Positions 39,667-49,900 of a stretch of 64,000 nucleotides of DNA are shown piece by piece. This DNA is from Cryobacterium sp. M96 (GTDB lineage Bacteria > Actinomycetota > Actinomycetes > Actinomycetales > Microbacteriaceae): assembly GCF_002929845.1 (NCBI RefSeq), contig NZ_PJJS01000048.1:1-64000 (forward strand). The letters are read 5' to 3'. Within the stretch, counting starts at the first letter, position 1, and every line of letters starts with the position of its first letter. The notes beneath the pieces were generated by a model. It ran no database searches, was not told the DNA's origin, and saw only the letters and a list, made by a program, of their open reading frames with translations. A program made the position numbers and the translations under genes.

Positions 39667-39728
39667 CACTGCATGGCGTCACCATCCGGTCTTCCCCGGG
39701 CGGCTCCACCGAAGCTAGAGGAAACCCC

Positions 39729-41153
39729 GTGACTGATTCCCGACTCGCAATCGTCGTGCTGGCCGCCGGCCAGGGCACCCGCATGAAATCAAGCACTCCG
39801 AAACTGCTGCACGAGTTGGCCGGTCTGCCCATTCTCAGCCATGTGCTGGCGACATCCCGCGCCCTCGAAGCGGCACATGTCGTCACCGTGGTGCGCCACG
39901 AGCGCGACCAGCTGGCCGCCCTCGTCGGCAAGGACCTGCCCGAGAGCCTGATCGTCGACCAGGACGAGCTGCCCGGCACCGGACGGGCCGTGGAGCAGGC
40001 CATCACCGCTCTCCCCGATGACTTCGAGGGCGACGTGCTCGTGGTCAGCGGCGACGTGCCGCTGCTCAACGCGGCCACGCTGGCCAGTTTCGTCGCCGCG
40101 CACCGCGACCGGGACGTCTCGGCCACCGTGCTCTCTTCCTTTCCGGAAGACGCCACCGGCTATGGCCGCATCGTGCGCTCCGAAGAGGGCGCCTTCGACC
40201 GCATTGTCGAGCAGAAGGATGCGACGGCCGAGGAACGTGCCATCTCCGAGACGAACGCCGGGGTCTACGTCTTCCGCGTAGCCGAGTTGCGCGAGCAGCT
40301 GGCCAACGTCACCACCGAGAACGCGCAGGGAGAGAAGTACCTCACCGACGTGGTCGGGCTGCTGCGCCAGGCCGGGGCCGAAGTGCGGGCCGTGCCGGTC
40401 GCCGACGCCTGGCTGGTGGCCGGCATCAACGACCGGTCCCAGCTCAGCGAGACCGCGCGCCAGCTGAACGGCCTCATCGTCTACGGCTGGCAGCTGGCCG
40501 GCGTGACCGTGCAGGATCCTGCCACCACCTGGATCGACCTCAAGGCGAAGCTGGCTCCGGATGTCATCATCCGGCCGGGCACGCAGATCCTCGGTTCGAC
40601 CGTGATCGAGACCGGTGCCGTGATCGGCCCGGACACCACCCTCCTCGATTGTGAAATCGGCGAGAACGCGGTGGTGAAGCGCACGGATGCGACGCTCGCG
40701 GTCATCGGCGCCGGCGCATCCGTCGGTCCGTTCGCCTATCTGCGCCCGGGCACGAATCTGGGCGCTGACGGCAAGATCGGTACCTTTGTCGAGACCAAGA
40801 ACGCGACCATCGGCGTGGGTAGCAAAGTGCCGCACCTCAGCTACGTCGGCGACGCGACCGTGGGAGTCGGATCGAACATCGGGGCCGGCACGATCTTCGC
40901 TAACTACGACGGTGTGACCAAGAACCACAGTGAGATCGGGTCCCACGTGCGCACCGGGTCGCACAACGTGTTCGTCGCGCCGATTAGGATTGGGGACGGG
41001 GCGTACACGGGTGCCGGAACAATCGTCCGTAAGGACGTGCCGGCCGGGGCCTTGGGCCTCACCGTGGCCCCACAACGCAATATGGACGGCTGGGTACAGA
41101 CCAACCGCCCAGGAACCGATGCGGCGGCGGCTGCGGCAAAGAGTGGAGACTAG
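39729..41153 (+). CDS. glmU: Bifunctional GlcN-1-P acetyltransferase / GlcNAc-1-P uridylyltransferase
   Basis: A 474-residue enzyme making UDP-GlcNAc for peptidoglycan and other glycans. The N-terminal pyrophosphorylase domain begins VVLAAGQGTRMKSSTPKLLH. The C-terminal left-handed beta-helix shows hexapeptide repeats and YVGDATVGVGSNIGAGTIFA plus GSHVRTGSHNVFVAPIRIG. The start is the GTG at 39729; the frame upstream runs through tRNA-Gln and is not coding. Its stop is directly followed by the prs GTG. Confidence 0.96.
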   Translation: MTDSRLAIVVLAAGQGTRMKSSTPKLLHELAGLPILSHVLATSRALEAAHVVTVVRHERDQLAALVGKDLPESLIVDQDELPGTGRAVEQAITALPDDFEGDVLVVSGDVPLLNAATLASFVAAHRDRDVSATVLSSFPEDATGYGRIVRSEEGAFDRIVEQKDATAEERAISETNAGVYVFRVAELREQLANVTTENAQGEKYLTDVVGLLRQAGAEVRAVPVADAWLVAGINDRSQLSETARQLNGLIVYGWQLAGVTVQDPATTWIDLKAKLAPDVIIRPGTQILGSTVIETGAVIGPDTTLLDCEIGENAVVKRTDATLAVIGAGASVGPFAYLRPGTNLGADGKIGTFVETKNATIGVGSKVPHLSYVGDATVGVGSNIGAGTIFANYDGVTKNHSEIGSHVRTGSHNVFVAPIRIGDGAYTGAGTIVRKDVPAGALGLTVAPQRNMDGWVQTNRPGTDAAAAAAKSGD

Positions 41154-42131
41154 GTGTCTGGAATCAAGACCAGCGGCGAAAAGCGACTTGTATTGGTTTC
41201 GGGGCGAGCACACCCGCAACTGGCACTGGACATCGCCACGGAACTTGGTACCGAACTCGTTCACACCGACGCACGCACCTTCGCGAACGGCGAGATCTAC
41301 GCGCGATTCGATGAGAGCGTGCGCGGCTCGGACACCTTCGTGATCCAGTCGCACACCGACCCGATCAACGAGTGGCTGATGGAACAGCTGATCATGGTCG
41401 ACGCGCTCAAGCGGGCCTCCGCCAAGCGCATCACGGTCGTGGCGCCGTTCTACCCTTACGCCCGCCAGGACAAGAAGGGCCGCGGCCGCGAGCCGATCTC
41501 GGCCCGGCTGATCGCCGACCTGTTCAAGGTCGCCGGAGCCGACCGGATCATGGCCGTCGACCTGCACGCCGCCCAGATACAGGGCTTCTTCGACGGCCCC
41601 GTCGACCACCTCTTCGCCATGCCCGTGCTGCTCGAGCACTTCAAGGAGAAGCTCGACCCGGCCACCCTGACTGTCGTCTCGCCCGACATGGGCCGCGTGC
41701 GCGTCGCCGACATCTGGAGCGACAAGCTCGGCGCCCCGCTGGCCATCATCCATAAGCGTCGCGACCCGAAGGTCGCCAACCGGGTCTCCGTGCACGAGAT
41801 CGTCGGCCAGGTCGAGGGTCGCGTCTGCCTGATCGTCGACGACATGATCGACACCGGCCGCACAATCGTTCTCGCCGCCGAGGCCCTGCGCGCCGCCGGC
41901 GCGATCGGCGTCGTCGTCGCCGCCACCCACGCCGTGTTCAGCCACCCGGCGCTGGAGCTGCTGCAGAATCCCGCGATCTCCGAGGTCGTCGTCACCGACA
42001 CCCTGCCGATCCCCGAGGAGAAGCGCTTCCCCACGCTCACCGTACTGCCGATCGCGCCGCTTCTGGCACGGGCCATCCACGAGGTCTTCGACGAGGGTTC
42101 CGTCACCTCGATGTTCGAGGGCGCCGCATAG
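41154..42131 (+). CDS. prs: Ribose-phosphate pyrophosphokinase
   Basis: A 325-residue class I PRPP synthetase converting ribose-5-phosphate and ATP to PRPP for nucleotide, His and Trp synthesis. Visible motifs are the flexible loop ARQDKKGRGREPISARL, VDLHAAQIQGFF, VSPDMGRV, IHKRRDPKVANRV and the PRPP-binding loop CLIVDDMIDTGRT. The GTG start abuts the glmU stop with no gap. The glmU-prs pairing is widely conserved. A hairpin at 42159-42190 probably ends the operon. Confidence 0.96.
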   Translation: MSGIKTSGEKRLVLVSGRAHPQLALDIATELGTELVHTDARTFANGEIYARFDESVRGSDTFVIQSHTDPINEWLMEQLIMVDALKRASAKRITVVAPFYPYARQDKKGRGREPISARLIADLFKVAGADRIMAVDLHAAQIQGFFDGPVDHLFAMPVLLEHFKEKLDPATLTVVSPDMGRVRVADIWSDKLGAPLAIIHKRRDPKVANRVSVHEIVGQVEGRVCLIVDDMIDTGRTIVLAAEALRAAGAIGVVVAATHAVFSHPALELLQNPAISEVVVTDTLPIPEEKRFPTLTVLPIAPLLARAIHEVFDEGSVTSMFEGAA

Positions 42132-42158
42132 CCGCGGGCCCTTCGCACAGCGAACCCC

Positions 42159-42190
42159 GGCCGGTCGTCGACTGATGTCGGTGACCGGCC
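42159..42190 (+). terminator. Hairpin after prs
   Basis: GGCCGGTC (42159-42166) pairs with GACCGGCC (42183-42190) over a 16-nt loop, 27 bp past the prs stop. No T-run follows, so termination is inferred from position. Confidence 0.5.
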
Positions 42191-42228
42191 ACCAGTCTGT
42201 CGGGGCTCAGTCCTGATCGGGACCGGGT

Positions 42229-42597
42229 CTACGCCGGCATCTCGGTGCTGGGCGCCCGGGGCGCCGAGGGAATGATGCCGAGCGGCACGACATATGTCTC
42301 GCGCTCGTTCAGATCGATCGCGTAGCACTGCCAGCCGAAGCCGCCCGGACCGTTCAGCTCGAAGCGGGCGTCGAAGTCGACGGCGCCCGGATAGTACCGA
42401 GCCGTGGCCACGCTGCACGCATTGGCGGCCGTGGTCGTCGCCACCTGCACGCTCGTTAGGATGCCGGGCACGATCAGCGCCACGAGCCCGAGCACGACGA
42501 CGATGCGCATGATCAGGAGGGTGCGCGGACTGCGCAGGGGCCGGCCGGCATCCAGCGGCTCGTAACCGGAGAGTTCGGGGTGGTCGTCGCTCGTCAT
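42229..42597 (-). CDS. Small membrane-anchored protein of unknown function
   Basis: A 122-residue protein. A hydrophilic lead of about 28 residues is followed by one transmembrane helix (LLIMRIVVVLGLVALIVPGIL). An extracytoplasmic domain follows with two Cys (NACSVATARYYPGAVDFDAR and FGWQCYAIDL) likely to form a disulfide. I do not recognise the family. It is minus strand, between the prs hairpin and family B copy 2, and seems to be monocistronic. Confidence 0.7.
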   Translation of the reverse strand: MTSDDHPELSGYEPLDAGRPLRSPRTLLIMRIVVVLGLVALIVPGILTSVQVATTTAANACSVATARYYPGAVDFDARFELNGPGGFGWQCYAIDLNERETYVVPLGIIPSAPRAPSTEMPA

Positions 42598-42644
42598 CAG
42601 GCTCCCAGTATCGCAAACAAGGCTGCTTCGTGCTGAACCTCCCC

Positions 42645-42710
42645 AACAGTTGCCCCAGCGGACGACTGTTGCCGGTGTGCGGGCAACAGTCGTCCGCTGC
42701 GGCAACGTTT
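42645..42710. repeat. Family B palindromic element, copy 2
   Basis: AGCGGACGACTGTTGCC pairs with GGCAACAGTCGTCCGCT around a GGTGTGCG loop, with an outer GTTGCC and GGCAAC pair. The GAC/GTC triplet replaces the ATC/GAT triplet of copy 1, keeping pairing. It lies between the starts of the divergent genes at 42597 and 42822. Confidence 0.88.
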
Positions 42711-42821
42711 GTTCCGCCGGGAGCGACGCGGCCACCCCTCCCCAGGCTCCCCGGGCCGCGCGGGCCCCACGGAACACGGGGGAGCGGCACCGCACCCGCC
42801 TCACACCGCGAACCTCGGCAG

Positions 42822-43780
42822 ATGGCTGACGCGCGAATCGACGAGCACACCGGGCTGTACCTCTCGGGCGGGGCCGCCGCCACAGAGTCAGACGACCGGC
42901 ACTTTCGGCGCGAGGCGCAGTTCGGGAGGAGTGCACTACGGCTACGCCGCGGTGTCTTCACCACGACGGAACACTGGGGGCCGCTCCCACCGCGACAGAG
43001 GCACCTCGCCGAGATCCGCGCGGTCGTCGCCACGCGAATGCGCGACCCTCTGATCAGCCATCAATCGGCGGCGGCCGTGTGGGGGATTCCCCTGGCCGAG
43101 GCCTGGCCGAGCACGGTGCACGTGCTCGCACCACCGCAGTCCCGGGCGCGGAGCAAGAATGGCGTGACGGTCCACCGCATCGACGTTCCCGACGGTGACA
43201 TCGTCGACATCGACGGGATGCTCGTGACCAGTCCCGCGCGCACCCTGCTCGACCTGGCGCGCACCAGGAGTTTCGCCACAGCCGTCGTCGCGATCGATCA
43301 TGCCCTCAATCCGCGAAGTGCATCCCCGGAGGTCTTCCTGACGGACGAGGTGCTGCGCGAGAAACTCCAGGAGTCGGTGTCGCCCCGGGGGTGGGTGAAG
43401 GCGGAACGGGCCATCCGCTTCGGACGGCCCAATGCGGACAACCCGGGTGAATCGCTCAGTCGTGTGGCGATCTTCGAGCTGGGCTTCCCCGATCCCCTGC
43501 TGCAGACGTGCCATCGCAACCCTCGCGGCGGCTTCTACTTCACCGACTTCGAGTGGCCGGCCTATCGTCTGATCGGGGAGTTCGACGGGCAGGGCAAATA
43601 CCTGAAGGCGGAGTATCTCCGGGGACTCACGCCCGGGGAGGCGGTCACCCGGGAGAAGGTGCGCGAGGATGACCTCCGCTCGGAAGGCAATCGCATGGCC
43701 CGCTGGGGCCCTCCGATGTGCGCCAGCGCGGGTCGCTCTTGCGCATCCTCACGACCGCAGGCCTCCCGGTCCTCCGATAA
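42822..43780 (+). pseudogene. AbiEi-like / DUF559-type endonuclease-domain protein, frameshifted near the 3' end
   Basis: The product resembles the large actinobacterial family with an AbiEi-antitoxin-like N-terminal wing (LISHQSAAAVWGIPL, VTSPARTLLDLAR) and a C-terminal nuclease-like region (GGFYFTDFEWPAYRLIGEFD, VREDDLRSEGNRMARWG). The frame reads on past 43710 through family B copy 3 and into the antisense of gnd. Shifting frame at GGGGCCC (43705-43711) instead gives PSDVRQRGSLLRILTTAGLP and a TAA at 43778-43780, which is how the family normally ends. One C missing from a C-run explains it. A real mutation, phase variation or a base-calling error cannot be separated here. Two family B palindromes flank the gene. 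Confidence 0.75.
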
Positions 43781-43817
43781 TCTGCCGGCTGACACACAGG
43801 TGTTGCCAGCGCATAAA

Positions 43818-43883
43818 ACTGTTGCCGGAGCGGACAACTGTTGCCGGTGTGCGGGCAACACTCGTCCGCTCCGGCAACAGTTG
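43818..43883. repeat. Family B palindromic element, copy 3
   Basis: The outer stem AACTGTTGCCGGAGCGGAC (43818-43836) pairs perfectly with its inverse at 43865-43883. The inner TGTTGCC and GGGCAACA are separated by GGTGTGC. It lies between the converging AbiEi-like and gnd genes and could act as a bidirectional terminator. Confidence 0.9.
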
Positions 43884-43902
43884 CGCCACCGGAGGAGCGG
43901 CT

Positions 43903-45360
43903 CTAGAGCGAGGAGCCCTCGGTCTCGATCTCGCTGCGGTCCCCCGACCACAGGGTATGGAAGGTTCCGGGCATGTCGACGCGCTTATAGGTGTGCGCGC
44001 CGAAGAAGTCGCGCTGGCCCTGCACGAGTGCGGCGGGGAGCCGTTCACTCGCGAGCGAGTCGAAGTAGCTGAGCGCCGACGCGAAGCCGGGAACCGGGAT
44101 GCCCGACAGTGCCGCCGTCGAGACCACGCGGCGCCACGCCGACTCGCCGTCGGCGACGGCCTGGGCGAAGTACGGGTCGGCGAGCAGGGAGGCGATCGAC
44201 GGGTCGTTGGCGTAGGCGTCGACGATGCGGTTCAGGAACTGGGCCCGGATGATGCAGCCGCCGCGCCAGATCGTGGCGATGGCGCCCTTGTCCACGGTCC
44301 AGCCGTACTTCTTCGCACCGGCGATGATCGCGTCAAAGCCCTGGGCATAGGCAACGACTTTCGACGCGTAGAGCGCCTGGCGCACGTCGTCTTGGAAGGT
44401 GTGGCCGACGACGGCGATTTCCGGGCGCGCGGTGATGGCGGCGCGCACGGGGACGCGCTGCTCCGGATGGCTGGACACGGCGCGGGCGAAGACGGCCTCG
44501 GCGATGCCGCCGACGGGCACGCCCAGGTCGAGCGCGTTCTGCACGGTCCACACGCCGGTGCCCTTCGAGCCGGCCTCGTCGAGCACGACATCGATGAATG
44601 GCAGGCCGGTCTTGGCGTCGACCTGGCGCAGCACCTCGGCGGTGATCTCGATCAGGTAGCTCTCGAGGTCACCCTCGTTCCACTCGGTGAACACATCGGC
44701 GATGGCGGCGGGGGAGTGCCCGGTCACCTTGCGGAGCAGGTCGTAGGCCTCCGCGATGAGCTGCATGTCGGCGTATTCGATGCCGTTGTGGATCATCTTG
44801 ACGAAGTGACCGGCGCCATCCGTGCCGATGTGAGTGACGCAGGGGACGCCGTCGACGACGGCTGCGATCGATTCGAGGATCGGGCCGAGGGTCTTGTAGG
44901 CCTCCACCGAGCCGCCGGGCATAATGCTGGGGCCCTTGAGGGCACCCTCTTCGCCGCCGGAGATGCCGGCCCCGACGAAGTTCACGCCCGTGGCGCGCAC
45001 CTCTTTCTCGCGGCGGATGGTGTCCTGGAAGTCGGCGTTGCCACCGTCCACGATGATGTCGCCGGGCTCGAACAGGGTGGTCAGTCGGCTGATCACGGCA
45101 TCCGTGCCCGCACCGGCCTGCACCATGATGATCGCGGTACGCGGCTTCTGCAGCGACGCCACGAACTCCTCGATGGTCTCTGAGGCGACGAAGCCGGCCT
45201 CGGGGTGCTCGGTCGTGAGCAGGCGGGTGCGCTCGGGGGAGCGGTTGAACACCGCCACGGTGTTGCCCGCACGGCTGGCCAGGTTGCGGGCGAGGTTCGA
45301 GCCCATCACCGCCAGTCCCACTACGCCAATGTTTGCCTGTGCTGCGCCGGTTTCGGCCAC
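43903..45360 (-). CDS. gnd: 6-phosphogluconate dehydrogenase, decarboxylating
   Basis: A 485-residue enzyme of the oxidative pentose phosphate pathway producing ribulose-5-phosphate and NADPH. The dinucleotide fold is VGLAVMGSNLARNLA, the active site has GGEEGALKGPSIMPGG and HFVKMIHNGIEYADMQ, and the C-terminus carries the substrate-binding GTFHTLWSG. Its length fits the NADP-type, dimeric long form. It is monocistronic on the minus strand, with a 339-bp divergent spacer before rplY. Confidence 0.96.
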   Translation of the reverse strand: MAETGAAQANIGVVGLAVMGSNLARNLASRAGNTVAVFNRSPERTRLLTTEHPEAGFVASETIEEFVASLQKPRTAIIMVQAGAGTDAVISRLTTLFEPGDIIVDGGNADFQDTIRREKEVRATGVNFVGAGISGGEEGALKGPSIMPGGSVEAYKTLGPILESIAAVVDGVPCVTHIGTDGAGHFVKMIHNGIEYADMQLIAEAYDLLRKVTGHSPAAIADVFTEWNEGDLESYLIEITAEVLRQVDAKTGLPFIDVVLDEAGSKGTGVWTVQNALDLGVPVGGIAEAVFARAVSSHPEQRVPVRAAITARPEIAVVGHTFQDDVRQALYASKVVAYAQGFDAIIAGAKKYGWTVDKGAIATIWRGGCIIRAQFLNRIVDAYANDPSIASLLADPYFAQAVADGESAWRRVVSTAALSGIPVPGFASALSYFDSLASERLPAALVQGQRDFFGAHTYKRVDMPGTFHTLWSGDRSEIETEGSSL

Positions 45361-45699
45361 GTTTGCTCCTTCAGCTATCTGTTCTCAGAACTCCTTCAAG
45401 GCTAGTCGCTCGGCCCATGGCCGTGACGTGGAGTGACGCGGGCGGTGCCGGTGACGGATGCCGCTGCGCGCGTTCGCCGCGCGCCGTCGCCTCCGCTAGA
45501 CTTACGAGTTGAACTTCGGCGAGGGCTGCCGCCCGCCGGGAAACCGAGGGTGCGGCATCCGTTATCGACGCGGCGGAATGCTTCACGGCCTTTCCTCACG
45601 CTGACACGCGTTCGAGTTGAAAAATGAACCAGTACCCACCTTTGCGGGCATCGTCCGCAAACCAGATCTGGGCCGTAGCGGTCCGCAAGGAGAAACACC
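45361..45699. promoter_or_regulatory. Divergent spacer gnd / rplY with a -10-like box
   Basis: A 339-bp noncoding stretch. TAGACT at 45497-45502 is a good plus-strand -10 candidate, which would give rplY a leader of about 190 nt. AAGGAG lies just before the rplY ATG. No attenuator structure is obvious to me and no gene is seen. Confidence 0.45.
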
Positions 45700-46311
45700 A
45701 TGGCTGACGCCACCAACAAGATTGTCGCCGACCTGCGCGTGAAGTTCGGCAAGGGTGCTGCCCGCAAGCTGCGCGTGCTGGGCAAGATCCCCGCCGTCAT
45801 GTACGGCCACGGCACCACCCCGGTTCACGTCGCGCTCCCCGCGCACCAGATCGGCCTGCTGCTGCGCCGCGCGAACGCAGTCCTCGAGCTGGACATCGAC
45901 GGCAAGAGCCACCTGACCCTGGTCAAGGACGTCCAGAAGGACCCGTTCCTCCAGATCATCGAGCACCTCGACCTGATCGTCATCCGAAAGGGTGAGAAGG
46001 TTCAGGTCGAGGTTTCCGTGCACCTGAACGGCGAGTCGGCCCCCGGCACCATCGCCGACCTGGACACCAAGACCCTCCTGCTCGAGGTCGAGGCCACCAG
46101 CATCCCGCAGAACCTTCCGGTCTCCATCGAGGGCCTCGAAGACGGCGACCAGATCCGCGCGAAGGACGTCGTGCTCCCCACGGGCGCCACGCTCATCTCC
46201 GACGAAGACGCCGTCGTCGCGTTCGTGCACCTGCCGGCCGAGGAAGAAGAGGAAGAGGAAGAAGAGGCCGAGGTCGCCGAGGGCGACGCCGAGGCCGCTC
46301 CCGCCGAGTAG
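45700..46311 (+). CDS. rplY: 50S ribosomal protein L25 / general stress protein Ctc
   Basis: A 203-residue long-form L25 that binds 5S rRNA. The N-terminal domain carries LRVKFGKGAARKLR and IPAVMYGHGTTPVHV, and the TL5/CTC C-terminal beta domain follows. The chain ends in a run of nine Glu and an acidic Ala-rich tail, common in actinobacterial L25. It is upstream of pth, the usual neighbour in these genomes. Confidence 0.95.
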   Translation: MADATNKIVADLRVKFGKGAARKLRVLGKIPAVMYGHGTTPVHVALPAHQIGLLLRRANAVLELDIDGKSHLTLVKDVQKDPFLQIIEHLDLIVIRKGEKVQVEVSVHLNGESAPGTIADLDTKTLLLEVEATSIPQNLPVSIEGLEDGDQIRAKDVVLPTGATLISDEDAVVAFVHLPAEEEEEEEEEAEVAEGDAEAAPAE

Positions 46312-46349
46312 TCATCCCCTTCTGGTTTCGTCGTAAGCGGAGGATTCCC

Positions 46350-46931
46350 CTGGACGACAATCTTTGGCTCGTAGTCGGGCTCGGCAACCCCGGGCCCGAC
46401 TACGCCGGTAACCGACACAATGTCGGCCACATGGTGGCTGCCGTGCTCGCCGACCGCCTGTCGGCGGCTTTCAGGAACCACAAAACGAATTCGTCGGTCG
46501 CCGAGGGGCGCAGTTTCCCCGGGGGGCCGAAACTGGTGCTGGCCAAGCCGAACACGTTCATGAACGTGTCCGGCGGGCCGGTGGCCGCGCTGCTTCGCTT
46601 CTACTCGCTGGAGCCCGCGCACCTGATCGTCATCCACGACGACCTTGACCTCCCGTTCGACACGATGAAGATCAAGGTCGGCGGCGGCCACGGCGGCCAC
46701 AACGGCCTGCGCGACATCATCGCCGCAGCGGGTACGAACGAGTTCATCCGCATCCGCGTCGGCATCGGGCGCCCGCCTGGCCGGCAGCCGGCCGCGGACT
46801 TCGTGCTGCACGACTTCACGTCCCCGGAACGTTCGGCTTTGCCCAACCTGTTGACGGATGCCGCCGACGCGATCGAACTCATCGCAGCCGAGGGCGTCGC
46901 CGCCGCACAGCAGAAGTTCCACGCCCCCTGA
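46350..46931 (+). CDS. pth: Peptidyl-tRNA hydrolase (CTG start)
   Basis: A 193-residue enzyme that releases peptides from drop-off peptidyl-tRNA. Motifs are VVGLGNPGPDYAGNRHNVGHM with its catalytic His, KPNTFMNVSGGPV and the HDDLDLPF Asp, then GGHGGHNGLRDI. The only good start is CTG at 46350, with GGAGG ending 7 nt upstream. No in-frame ATG, GTG or TTG precedes the catalytic N-terminus, and the first internal ATG (46431) would delete the active site. CTG starts are rare. It is 38 bp after rplY and 52 bp before mfd. Confidence 0.92.
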   Translation: MDDNLWLVVGLGNPGPDYAGNRHNVGHMVAAVLADRLSAAFRNHKTNSSVAEGRSFPGGPKLVLAKPNTFMNVSGGPVAALLRFYSLEPAHLIVIHDDLDLPFDTMKIKVGGGHGGHNGLRDIIAAAGTNEFIRIRVGIGRPPGRQPAADFVLHDFTSPERSALPNLLTDAADAIELIAAEGVAAAQQKFHAP

Positions 46932-46983
46932 TTCCCCTTGATCGCCCGGGTTGGCTGTCAGCTGGGTTGCGTAGAATGCTCCG

Positions 46984-49900
46984 GTGACTCTCCAGGGCTT
47001 AATTGCCACACTTTCGCGCGCCTCCACATTCGACAATGCCCTCGCCTTCGCGAACCGGAACGTCGATTTCTCTCTCACCGAGGGGCTTCGCGCCCCGCTG
47101 CTCGCCGCCCTGCTCGAGCAGCGCACCCGGCTGGGCAAGGCCCCGGCCCTGCTGCTGATCACCGCCACCGGGCGGGAGTCGGAATCGCTGCACGAGAACC
47201 TTGCCTGCTTCGCCGCCGACGCCGAGATCATCGATTTCCCGGCCTGGGAGACGCTGCCGCATGAGCGGCTCAGCCCCAGCGCCGAAATCGTCGGCAAGCG
47301 CCTCTTCGCCCTGCGACGGATGCGCGAGTGGGAGGAGAGCGCCCCGGTCGCCCGACGCCCCCTGATCGTCATCGCCTCCGTGCGCGCCGCGCTGCAGCCT
47401 GTGGCCGACAACCTCACCGACTACGAGCCGATCGACCTGGTCGCCGGCCAACGTGGTCACGACCTCTCCGCCATCGCACGTGAGCTCGTCAACGTTGCCT
47501 ATGCCCGGGTGGACATGGTCACGCGGCGCGGTGAGTTCGCGGTGCGCGGCGGCATCCTCGACGTCTTCCCGTCGATCGCCCCGCACCCTTTCCGGGTGGA
47601 GTTCTTCGGGGACGAGGTCGAGCAGATCCGCGCGTTCTCGGTCTCGGACCAGCGCTCCTTTCCTGCCCCGGTCGACTCGGTGAGCCTGCCGCCGAGCCGC
47701 GAGCTGCTGCTCAGTCCCGCCGTTCGGCAGCGGGCCCGTGAGATGCAGCACGAGTTCCCGAGCCTGTCCGGCCTGCTCGCGAAGATCGCCGAGGGCATCC
47801 CGGTCGAGGGCATGGAGAGCCTCGCACCTGCTCTCGTCGACCGGCTCGTGCCGATCACCCACTATCTGCCCGCGGAGGCGGCCGTCGCCGTCATCTCGCC
47901 CGAGCGCGTCGCATCCCGGGCGATCAGCCTGGCCGAGACCAACCGGGAGTTCCTGGGCGCGGCGTGGAGCGCCGCGACCGCGGGCGCCGAGGCGCCGATC
48001 GACCTGGAGTCGGGCGACTTCCTCACCCTCGGGCGGCTGCGGGAGGCCGTGCAGTTCAGTGCGCCCGGCGCCCCGGCGTCCGCGCACGTGTGGTGGACCC
48101 TGAGCTCCTTCCAGGCGGCGCCGACGGATGCCCCGGTGCTGCCCGAGCACCGGGAACTCGACGACCTGCTCACGGTGCGGGTCGAGGGCGACGCCGTGCC
48201 GAGCTTCCAAGGCAGCGTCGAGGGCGCCGTCGGTCACCTGGCCGAGCGGCTGAAGGCCGGCTGGACCGTCGGCATCGTCGCCCAGGGTGCCGGGCTGGTC
48301 GAACGCGCCGCCGACGTTCTGGCCGAGCGGGAGCTGCCCGCCCGGATCGTCACGGAATGGCCGAGCCGACCCGAGGCCGGTATCGCCTACCTGCTGAAAG
48401 CATCCGTCGACCACGGTTTCGAACTGCCGGAGACGAAATTCTCCCTGGTCAGCGAGTCCGAATTCTACGGCCGCACCGTGGGCTACGACGCGCGCCAGGT
48501 GAAGAAGCTGGCCAGCCGGCGCAAGAACGTCGTCGACCCGCTGCAGCTGAAGGCCGGCGACCACGTCGTGCACCAGACCCACGGCATCGGCCGGTTCATC
48601 GAGCTCACCCAGCGTGAGGTCTCCAGCGGCGGGCGCAACCCGGTCAAGACCAAGCGTGAATACCTCGTGCTCGAATACGCGCCGTCGAAGCGCGGGCACC
48701 CGGGTGACAAGCTCTACGTGCCCACCGACCAGCTCGACCTGGTCAGCCGCTACGTCGGCGGGGAGGCGCCGACGCTCAGCAAAATGGGCGGCAGCGATTG
48801 GTCGGCCGCGAAGACCAAGGCGCGTCGTGCCGTGCGGGACATCGCCGTTGAACTCGTCAAGCTCTACTCCGCACGGATGGCCAGCAAGGGCCACGCGTTC
48901 GGGCCGGACACCCCCTGGCAGCGCGAGTTGGAGGAGGCGTTCCCGTTCGCCGAGACGCCCGACCAGCTCACCACCATCGACGAGGTCAAGGCCGACATGG
49001 AACGGCCCATCCCGATGGACCGGCTGCTCTCCGGCGACGTCGGGTTCGGCAAGACCGAGGTGGCCGTGCGCGCCGCCTTCAAGGCGATCCAGGACGGCAA
49101 GCAGGTCGTCATGCTGGTGCCGACGACCCTGCTCGTGCGCCAGCACATGGAGACGTTCCAGGAGCGCTTCGCCGGATTCCCGGTGCACCTGCGCGCGCTC
49201 AGTCGATTCCAGACCGAGAAGGAATCCCGCGAAACTATGGCGGGCATGCTCGACGGCACCGTCGACCTCGTGATCGGCACCCACCGGCTGCTGTCGGACT
49301 CCATCGTGTTCAAGGACCTGGGCCTCGTGATCATCGACGAAGAGCAGCGCTTCGGCGTGGAGCACAAGGATGCGCTGAAGAAGCTCAAGACCAACGTGGA
49401 TATCCTCGCGATGAGCGCCACGCCCATCCCGCGCACGCTGGAGATGGCGGTCACCGGCATCCGGGAGATGTCCACCCTGGCCACCCCGCCGGAGGACCGG
49501 CACCCGATCCTCACCTTCGTCGGACCGTACTCCGACCGCCAGGTGGCCGCGGCCATCCGGCGGGAGCTGCTGCGGGAGGGCCAGATCTTCGTCGTGCACA
49601 ACCGGGTGTCCAGCATCAACCGGGTGGCCGCGAAGCTGGCCGAGCTCGTGCCGGAGGCACGGATCGCCGTGGCGCACGGCCAGTTGCCGGAGGCACAGCT
49701 GGAACAGGTCGTCGTGGACTTCTGGGAGCGCAAATTCGATGTGCTGGTCTCGACGACGATCATCGAAACCGGCCTGGACATCGCCAACGCGAACACGATC
49801 ATTATCGACCGCGCCGACAAGTTCGGGCTCAGCCAGTTGCATCAGCTGCGGGGGAGGGTCGGCCGCGGCCGGGAGCGCGCCTACGCCTATTTCCTCTACG

